A program made the position numbers and the translations under genes. The notes under the pieces were generated by a model, which was not told the origin of the DNA, searched no databases, and saw only the letters and a program-made list of their open reading frames with translations. From Lingula anatina (Eukaryota; Brachiopoda; Lingulata; Lingulida; Lingulidae), in assembly GCF_001039355.2 (NCBI RefSeq), contig NW_019775720.1, positions 70,201 to 110,065 on the forward strand: DNA of 39,865 bases, given 5' to 3'. This document shows, piece after piece, positions 12,020 to 39,865 of the stretch (position 1 is its first letter; the number at the start of each line of letters is the position of its first letter).

Positions 12020-12681
12020 CACACACACATGAACACACTGCAGTATTCTAATGACTAAAAGGGCAGAAAGTTAGGGTGCATTAAGATATACCACATATCA
12101 TTACTAGCACTCCCCAAGGAACAGTCTCAACTGCACAAGAAACATACCTACCTCATGTCAGGCCTACAGAAATAGAAGTCCGTATGCTCTGGGACGGGAG
12201 CGATCTGTTCCAAGAACTCTTCTGGACTTAGACTCGGTGGCAGACGTCTCACTACAACCTGTCATGGAAACAAGGGTGGGCTACAGTGAGTGGTTGACAG
12301 TTAGGTATTTTGGGCACTTGTCCTTTGGGCATGTGCTCTCCCAAACTTACTTCCCCAGAAAGAATAATTGAGTAGAATCAATTGCCCTCTGACCAAATAA
12401 AATCGAATAACCATGGAATAAATATCACTACTGTAAAACGTGTGTGTGTGTGTGCGTGTTTAAGGTCATTAAGATCTACTATAATTCATTATCAAGCAAA
12501 TTCTGTGTGAAAGAAAGCACTGATTGACTATTTCACTGATTTGATGATGGCAGTGTACCTTAGTTGGCGCATTTTCCTTTTCTCTCTTCTCTCGCCTTTT
12601 CAAATCATTATTTCTGTCAGCTGTCGGTCTTAATGTTTTCTGACGCAACTCTGATTTCTGTTCTTTTTTGTCTTGTGCCAT
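6315..12681 (-). CDS. UPF3B: Regulator of nonsense transcripts 3 (UPF3), complete, 13 exons
   Basis: UPF3 bridges the exon junction complex to UPF2 and UPF1 in nonsense-mediated mRNA decay and shuttles between nucleus and cytoplasm. Exons, 5' to 3' on the minus strand: 12559-12681, 12152-12258, 11650-11756, 11288-11386, 10545-10655, 10293-10372, 9695-9877, 8843-8899, 7798-7952, 7343-7438, 7127-7181, 6626-6871 and 6315-6413. They total 1518 nt (505 residues), in frame throughout; human UPF3B is of similar size. Residues about 42-140 form the RRM-like UPF2-binding domain (VVVRRLPPSLSPEEF, RAYINF, FDGYVFLDSKG, VEFAPYQK). A long Arg/Lys/Glu helical region follows. Near the C-terminus DRPERAIYVPGRRR (residues 474-487) is the exon-junction-complex-binding motif. 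The 57-nt exon 8843-8899 (starts EDHDIFLQKLQ) has good splice sites and correct phase but no clear human counterpart, so it may be optional. Whether the family copy is A- or B-type is meaningless outside vertebrates. Confidence 0.93.
9553..9639. repeat. Hairpin: 22-bp inverted repeat in UPF3 intron
   Basis: Arms at 9555-9576 and 9616-9637 pair over 22 bases with two mismatches around the core CCCAAAGTGAGATTT. The loop is about 39 bases. It lies just downstream of UPF3 exon 7. It could be a short foldback element or a solo hairpin. Confidence 0.8.
10465..10521. repeat. (GA)n microsatellite in UPF3 intron
   Basis: About 57 bases of GA lie 24 bases inside the intron after UPF3 exon 5. On the transcribed strand this is a long (TC)n pyrimidine tract just after the splice donor. 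Confidence 0.95.
10942..11283. mobile_element. TTAA-flanked MITE, copy 2, abutting a UPF3 splice donor
   Basis: It is a diverged copy of the 5527-5871 element, in the same orientation: shared CATTCAAAGTT, CACGTGGTC, GCTATAACTGCTGTTTTTG, and the end ACGAAGAGTTGTTATCCCT followed by TTAA at 11280-11283. The left terminus is eroded. The right TTAA occupies intron positions +5 to +8 of the UPF3 exon ending at 11288. Confidence 0.85.
11989..12028. repeat. (CA)n microsatellite in UPF3 intron
   Basis: A CA run with one CG interruption lies in the intron between the second and third UPF3 exons. Confidence 0.93.
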
Positions 12682-13249
12682 AGCTTATCTTTGGGGTACA
12701 ACAGCCATACAGAGTCTTAGGACGCTAATTCCATGTTTACACAGTAAAACTCACGACCTCAAATACTAAAAACACGAAAGAGTGAAGAGCGTCGTTTTCA
12801 GAAGCTCAGTTAGCTGCGCGACTGCTTGGAAAATAGAACGCATTAAAATTTTCAATAAAACTATTTCTAATGAAAGAAATAAAAATAAAAAATATAATTT
12901 TCGATATGATTGCAATCACGAATCAAAGTATCTTTAAAATGTAACATTATTAACAAGCAGTATATTTACCGCGAAGCTACTATTTGACTGAAGATAACCG
13001 AAAGGGATTCTTAAAACTTTTAAAAATCAATTTTTAATTGTTATATGTTCATTCAAAATATAGCTATGTTTCCATGTCTGTTGTTGTAATGCACAGATAT
13101 TTGTGATTTTTCTAATGTTGAAAAAATTTTTGTCAAGTTTAGGGACTAATATATTACATTATATTTCTCCAACCAATTTCCTTACGGATTTTCCTGCCTC
13201 CATTTTGTAGCGTAGTTTGTTGGCCTGTGGTCAACGGAAGGCTGTCAAG
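12682..13249. promoter_or_regulatory. Divergent UPF3/NDUFA1 promoter region
   Basis: The 568 bases between the UPF3 start codon (minus) and the NDUFA1 start codon (plus) must hold both 5' UTRs and both promoters. No TATA box stands out. CCATTTT near 13200 (AAAATGG on the other strand) resembles a YY1 core, which is common in nuclear genes for mitochondrial proteins; this is a weak match by eye. Confidence 0.6.
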
Positions 13250-15814
13250 ATGCAGGTTTGGTGGTATGTCATACTACCTGGGCTCGGCGTCCAATATGCA
13301 GCTTTTGTATTACTAACGCAGCTAGGTTGGGTAAAAGCTAAAGCCAGTTTTTCTGAATTCAGAAACGGGGTGAGCATTCGATTTAATTCCCCTGGCGATT
13401 GAACAAGTCGTCTTATAAAAAACTTTCATGTTGTCTTTTTCGGTAATTGTGTCACGAACGCTTTATTTCAGCTAACCAATTCTGGCAGAAATCATCCGCC
13501 ATGATCTGAACTACTTGTCTAATTTATTGAGGAATGACTGGTACGGTACATTAAATGAGTCTCACTAAATTGCGCAATACAGAGTCCGGTGTCACGTGTA
13601 CGGTCCGTTCTGCGTGAACCATCCGTTCTGACCGATTGTACACGCAGCAGACGCGTGAATGAGCCGTTCCGTGAATGATCCGTTCTTATTCACCTGTACT
13701 GTTATATTTGGCTAGTTCATTTCCTACCACATTATACATTTACTATGATGGGGATAAAATTCATGTGTTAATTGATAATTTTGATAGAGAATCAGTGTCA
13801 AATTACAACTCGACGCATGGATGAACCTACCGTGGACGGGCCGTCGTTATTCAGCTGCTGGCTACTATTTTAGTATTAATTTTACTAGGCTAGTGTGTTG
13901 ATATGGCCACCTGAGGCAAATCGCAGTAGAGGTGAACGTCTATAAGATATGAACACTTTTAAAGATTATGTTTGAATTTGCAGTATGTTCTCAACGGTGC
14001 ATGTTTATTAAAGGCTACGAATGTACTGATGACTCTATAGAGACGGGCTGTACACGCCGGAAGTCTCAGGTTTGCCTGCGCTTTGTGCGCATGAGCAGAA
14101 CGGATGGTTCACGCTCCGAGTGGTACACGCCACACCGGTCGCAAGTTAACACTGGAAATGGTCATTCCCAACAAAATGGGCTGATATGAAAGTGAAATAT
14201 ATTACTAGTACTATATAATTAACGTCCTTGATACAATTAAACAAGTTGTTTCAGCCACCATGTTGGCTAGAGGCTCTTAATTCTCAGCCAGAAGAGTCGG
14301 TAGCCAACATGGCTGCTGGCCCGACAATATACAAGTCATGCCGTTCAGTTATATCAATGATATTTATAACCTTGTATATATTTTGCTTTTATATCACCCT
14401 ATTTTGCTTGGAGCTACTGTTTTCTATGTTTCAATGCAAGTGCATTCAATTTCGAGTGTATTGTGCTGTGTTGTGCTATATAGTGCAATTCGGGGACACC
14501 TCTCTTGGGTAATGAGAGGTTCACACACTGCCCACCAGGCTTGACAGTAATTTCTCTGGATTTTCCGTATCATTTTCAGCATGGGGAGCACAGGAGATAC
14601 CGCAGCTTTCACGACCATGACATATATCTCCGAGACAGGCGGCTTACTGGATCTGAATACGTCACAATAGTAAGTATCAGTAGCGTAGCACAGTCAAGGG
14701 AAACCCCTGCAAAAATATGTCTCATTTCACGCTGATTTTGGTTCTCCATCTGTCCTAGAACATGTTTTTCTCTTTTCATGAAAATTTTTCTTAATCTGTT
14801 CTAGGACATTCTGAAGGACTTTGCTAAACCACTTCTAGAACTGATACTGTTACGGTACATTCATCACAGAACAACATTAGAACTGTAAAAAAATGTACTA
14901 AATGTTCTAGAATAGCTTAAGAACCGTAAGCACCCGGCCCAATGCTTGAAGCACTTGGCAAAATAGGGCCACAACTTTGACATGATATTTAGGCAATTAT
15001 CAGGTCAAATGAGCTGGTAATTGTTCCATAGTCACTCCTCACAAGTGTGTGTATATATATTTTTAGCAAACTTCCAAATTTTTTTTTTTTTTTTTTAATT
15101 TGAGCATTGTAGATCATGTAACTATTGAGGGATCATTCCCAGGCCCTATCGTTCTAACTGTGGATCCCTTTATCTTGCTAAATTGCAGTAAACTTGAGTG
15201 GCTTTATGTCTGTCATGCCCACTGAAGCTACTGAGGGGGATTTACTATCGTTTAGCAGCTTCAGTTGGCATGCCAGACATCTAAGCCACTTACTAGTAAG
15301 CTGAAATCAATTTAGCGAGAAACCCTTTGGAGATGGAGCGATGCTGTTAGATTGATCTAGGTGTGGGAAACCAATCTTAATGATGGAAAATGCTAAAAAT
15401 ACATTCTTGTGACCCAAATACCATGGGCTTATTATCGCACAGAAAAAGTTTGGCCCTTATAAAATCTTGGCACCCTTGGCTGAGTTTTGAAGTGTGCTTG
15501 AGACAGAGGCTTGTTGATGTCGTGTTGAGTTTCTAGTGTTCTCTAAAACTTTGGGGGGGGGGGGGGGAGGGGGCTATGAAGTGAATAGTGAATACCTCCT
15601 TGAGATTATCCCTGATTGTAGGAAAGGTAGAGTCACTCTATACACCTTCAATAGAACTCTGATTTGACCAATTTTATAACTTTTTATATGGTGAAAATCG
15701 GTTTTCACCATAGAAGCAGTTATAAAAGAGCTTATATAAAATATGATTGACATATTTTTTTCCCTCTCATTCTAGGCTTTGGCAGGCGTACCAGACAAGA
15801 TGCCAAAATTTTAA
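13250..15814 (+). CDS. NDUFA1: NADH dehydrogenase 1 alpha subcomplex subunit 1 (NDUFA1, MWFE), complete
   Basis: NDUFA1 is a small single-pass accessory subunit of mitochondrial respiratory complex I, needed for assembly of the membrane arm. Exons are 13250-13369, 14580-14669 and 15776-15814 (TAA), all phase 0, giving 82 residues; vertebrate forms are about 70. The N-terminus reads MQVWWYVILPGLGVQ, matching the family's MWFEILPGL, and leads into a hydrophobic membrane segment (residues about 7-28). The second exon supplies HRRYRSF...YLRDRRLTG, matching the family's basic segment and RDRRISG. The start ATG at 13250 is preferred because upstream in-frame codons lack an ATG and the MWFE-like N-terminus begins here. 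AATAAA at 16229-16234 is a plausible poly(A) signal. Intron 1 hosts an inverted-repeat element. Confidence 0.9.
13586..14138. mobile_element. 553-bp terminal-inverted-repeat element in NDUFA1 intron 1
   Basis: The ends are inverted: CCGGTGT.ACGTGTAC at 13586-13601 matches GTACACGCCACACCGG at 14123-14138. An inner 19-base perfect inverted repeat (GCGTGAACCATCCGTTCTG at 13612-13630, its complement at 14096-14114) extends the arms to about 45 bases. The arms also carry variant CCGTTCTG/CCGTTCCG sub-repeats. No transposase is visible, so it is a non-autonomous DNA element. No target-site duplication was identified. Confidence 0.75.
15165..15335. repeat. Foldback (long inverted repeat) in NDUFA1 intron 2
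   Basis: Arms 15197-15229 and 15257-15290 are near-perfect inverted copies (AGTGGCTT...ATGTCTG.CATGCC.ACTGAAGCT). Weaker pairing (GCTAAATTG and flanks) extends outward to about 15165 and 15335. The transcript would form a strong hairpin with a 27-base loop. Confidence 0.8.
15672..15727. repeat. Hairpin just upstream of NDUFA1 exon 3
   Basis: TTTTATAACT and ATGGTGAAAA on the left pair with TTTTCACCAT and AGTTATAAAA on the right around a TCGG loop. It ends 48 bases before the exon 3 acceptor at 15775. Confidence 0.8.
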
Positions 15815-16228
15815 TGCTGCTCCCACTTCTTAAGACATTACCAGTAGAAATTATTTCAAAGCTTAGTTGGATGCCAGAGTGGACAAAGTCTTGTGGACAA
15901 TAATGTAGAGCAGTTTTGATGTAATATACTGAACACAAGTGTGGACTATCTTTTAGCAAGAACACAAATTTCTCCGGTCATTTTTTAATACTGGAAAAAC
16001 AGCACTCAGGAAAAAAGTGAATTCAGACTCTTCATATCTGTAAAGAGTACCTTTCCTGTGGCAGAAAGACTAATGATAGCACAGGCTTGTTTATAAGATT
16101 GATGTGAACCTTTTTGAATGGCACCAGCAGTGGATTATAGTTTGTTTTATCAAAACTGGAAGGTGACTGCATAAATTAATGGCTAAAGATTCACATAAAA
16201 GCACTTTTTTTGTTGTTTGATCTTAATC

Positions 16229-16234
16229 AATAAA
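16229..16234 (+). terminator. NDUFA1 polyadenylation signal
   Basis: AATAAA lies about 415 bases after the NDUFA1 stop. T-rich sequence is nearby. Confidence 0.6.
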
Positions 16235-18565
16235 AACAAATAATATTGTATTAATTTTGGAGGGGTTTCTGATGTGTTGGCTGGAGTTGCAAGTAAAAAA
16301 TTCATGCATTGGTAAAATATATTTTATATTTAATATATATATGGACAAGTAAAAGTTCTGTGTAAGAAATAATTTCTGCACGTTTCTCTCTGTGAGATAT
16401 TTAATTCAACAAAAAAGCAATACCAAAACATTGAACCCTGCAGAAAAAAAAGGCAACAAAAATTCTATTGTAAATACAAGGAGACCTGGATTCACAGCTT
16501 TCGCTCTGCTAAACCACTAACCCGAATAATTTGTAAAGAGCTTACAAGTAGAGATGCCCCAGTTTGACAGCCAACAAACAAATTGTCCTCAATGATTCCT
16601 TACCCTTCTTTGTTGGCATAGGTTATAAAATTGTGTAAAACTGCAAAGGAACAAATAACCTCTCAAATTTCTTACAACATTTATTCATTCTCTAGCAGTT
16701 AATTACAATCGTATAATACAATAAATGATATACACATTTGGCAGCTGGAGCCAGAAGAGGTAAAGGTAATGAACTTTGCAAAGTGGATAATGTGCTTGAT
16801 GTGATTGACAGTTCAAAAGAAAAAATCTCAACATTGCCACAGTTGTCAGTGTTCCTTCCTTAGGCTTAGGACACAATGTTGTAGCTATGGTTGGGTCTCA
16901 AAGGTTTATATTTCAAATAATAAATAATTAATTTAATTTGAAAAAAAAAAAAAAACATTATCCAGCTTGACTTTATAAGTCATCTTGGAGACCTATTGCT
17001 CAGTTATGAACATGCCAACTGACCATTAGGGTAAAGTGTTAACAGGAAAAGAAAGAAATTTATGGACTGAAGCATAAGAACTGCATAATATTATCTTACA
17101 GATAAGAAACATCATGAGAAACTTAACTCATCATCTCGGTGACGAACTCAAAAAATGACTGATATTTTGTGCAATTACTGGATATATGGATAGTTTTCTT
17201 ATGCCACTGAGTGAAAGCAGCAGCAACCGAAGGAAAATGTATCAAGAAGTTCACCCCTGCTTGCAGCTGGTATTTGAATGTGATTCTGTCCTGCATCATT
17301 AATTTCTTGCATACAAAATCACAAGAACATGATGTTAACTTGGTCTGATAAAGCTGCAATTCCTCTGATAAATATCATTATATTATTATCAATCACTTAG
17401 TAGAAAGAAAACTGTTGAAAAGAAAAAAAAAACACTAGAAAAATGGTGTGCCATCTCAATCAAGAACTCCAAAAATTTCTAGAGCCATAATTTGCACAAT
17501 GGATTTGATAATTAACAAGTCTTAAAGACATGGGTGTTATTTGTCCCAAGTAAACCAAAGAGGAGAAAGATGACATCTAAACAATAAAACTTAAAGGGAA
17601 GTTCCAGTATCTCTGGTTTTCATTTTTTTTAAAGCTTGGTATGTTTGTATTTATTGTAAAAGGATTATCCCTGTTAAATTTAACTCATTATCATGATGTT
17701 TCCTTATTAACTTACATTCCATACGTCAATTACGGATATACAGGGCTCCATGCTTTTTTCCCTCAATATTATATATTTGGCAGGAACTCTATCAATGTGC
17801 TTCCATTCTAGTGATAAAAAATGAAACATCAGAATTAAGAATTGGCTCCTTTCATACAAATCTATACTGCGCCTGAGCTTTGTACACTGATGTTTGCCTC
17901 AATCTATAACCATGACACTGTCATCTGCATCATGCAATCTACAAAATAATGAGAAGTTATCAGAATCAAGTAGAGGCTCTTCTTTCTCATATTAGTCAGT
18001 CTCCTTCATCAAATGAATGACTCAGTTTGCACTGTCATCGGTGTCCAGTATTATCTTTTTTCCTGTATTTCACTGCCTGTTAGAAGAAATAAACACAAGT
18101 CCGTCTAAGTACTGCAGGTTTATGCAGAAGTTATCAAAGTTATCTGAAGTAGGAACAGTATGCTTTTCCTTTTGTATTTCTTTTTTTTTTTTATCTTTTG
18201 TAGCTTTCTTTGCAAAATAAACAGCATCTTTTCCACAAACTGCAGGTTTATCCAAAACTGACAGAAAACCATCTGAATGGAGAATCATCCTCGTTCCTTT
18301 CTTATATTTTCCGCAGCCTCCCTTGTGGTGAAAAAACAACCGCATTCTGTCTGCATAATAGATCCAAAATGGCAGAAAATCCAGAAGGCGAATAAAATGA
18401 TCTCACTGGAGACATAAACAACATTCTTCCCTCAGGCTAAGATTTATCCCAAACTGACAGAAAATGATCAGAAAAATAATCATCGACCAACATTTGGCCA
18501 GCTTTCTGTAGATTTATGCTACTTGGTGATACTGCAGGTCATCTTTACGCTACGTAATGTCATCG
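16235..18565 (-). other. NDUFA1-CUL4 convergent spacer, probable long CUL4 3' UTR
   Basis: No protein gene is recognisable over this 2.3 kb. The CUL4 stop is at 18566. TTTATT at 16680-16685 is AATAAA on the minus strand and would allow a 3' UTR of about 1.9 kb; nearer candidates (for example around 17650) also exist, so the true end is uncertain. A weak internal duplication is present (about 18240-18290 and 18430-18485, sharing TTTATCC.AAACTGACAGAAAA). Confidence 0.4.

Positions 18566-18580
<15 letters not shown>
18545..18580 (-). repeat. 21-bp tandem duplication across the CUL4 stop codon
   Basis: TTACGCTACGTAATG occurs at 18545-18559 and again at 18566-18580, period 21. On the minus strand this repeats the last codons (HYVA) and the TAA. 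The protein ends at the first stop; TGA follows two codons later, so no extension is expected. Confidence 0.88.
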
Positions 18581-39711
<21,131 letters not shown>

Positions 39712-39716
39712 CTGGG

Positions 39717-39865
39717 AAAACACAAGACAGTATCACAATAACTATCAAAATTATTCAGGGTGTTTTACATATCTGAACAATGAAGACCAGTTTGTTTACA
39801 CTCTGGGGCTGTTTGTGGAAAGGGCTTGTAGTATACTTTGAGGCCAAAAAAAACTTAGTCTACCT
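39717..39865 (-). other. Intron sequence at right edge
   Basis: No exon is recognised. CTACCT at the very end could be the donor (AG|GTAG on the minus strand) of the preceding CUL4 exon, but too little sequence remains to tell. Confidence 0.4.

Noticed and set aside
13968-14189. Plus-strand frame of 73 codons in NDUFA1 intron 1
   Set aside because: It overlaps the right arm of the inverted-repeat element and has no family resemblance.
18070-18345. Minus-strand frame of 91 codons (starts MRLFFHHKGG)
   Set aside because: It lies in the probable CUL4 3' UTR, shows no domain or homology I recognise, and contains low-complexity Lys-rich sequence. Not supported as a gene.

Overview
The window is nuclear DNA from an animal. 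Genes are split by many short introns with GT...AG borders, intergenic DNA is AT-rich and full of microsatellites, and every recognisable protein is a metazoan family. Protein divergence from vertebrates and a TRIM protein with a C-terminal beta-propeller-like region suggest an invertebrate, perhaps a mollusc; the sequence alone does not settle this.

Layout: (1) 375-5267 (+), the 3' eleven coding exons of eIF2A. (2) 6315-12681 (-), a complete 13-exon UPF3 gene (exon-junction-complex and nonsense-mediated-decay adaptor), tail-to-tail with eIF2A. (3) 13250-15814 (+), a complete three-exon NDUFA1 gene (complex I MWFE subunit), head-to-head with UPF3 across about 570 bp. (4) 18566-39711 (-), the C-terminal two thirds of cullin-4 (CUL4), running off the right edge. 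A TRIM (RING, two B-boxes, coiled coil, propeller-like) gene lies on the opposite strand inside a CUL4 intron.

The dominant structural fact is a tandem duplication of about 9.2-10.1 kb. Block A is about 19941-29177 and block B about 29180-39316. Each block carries one TRIM gene and the same eleven CUL4 exons, all with open frames and intact splice sites. The eleven exons sum to 1195 nt (not a multiple of 3), so an mRNA can use cassette A or cassette B in frame but not both in series. The block junction carries an ambiguous base (n at 29178). The leading explanation is that two divergent haplotypes were joined head-to-tail by the assembler. A true duplication with mutually exclusive cassettes is the exciting alternative.

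Other points of interest: a 337-bp TTAA-flanked MITE with three copies, one present in block B with its empty TTAA site visible in block A, and two sitting within about 10 bp of a 5' splice site; repeated cases of short tandem duplication that straddle an exon-intron border; a 553-bp terminal-inverted-repeat element in NDUFA1 intron 1; and a gene order and orientation (UPF3 -, NDUFA1 +, CUL4 -) that matches human Xq24.
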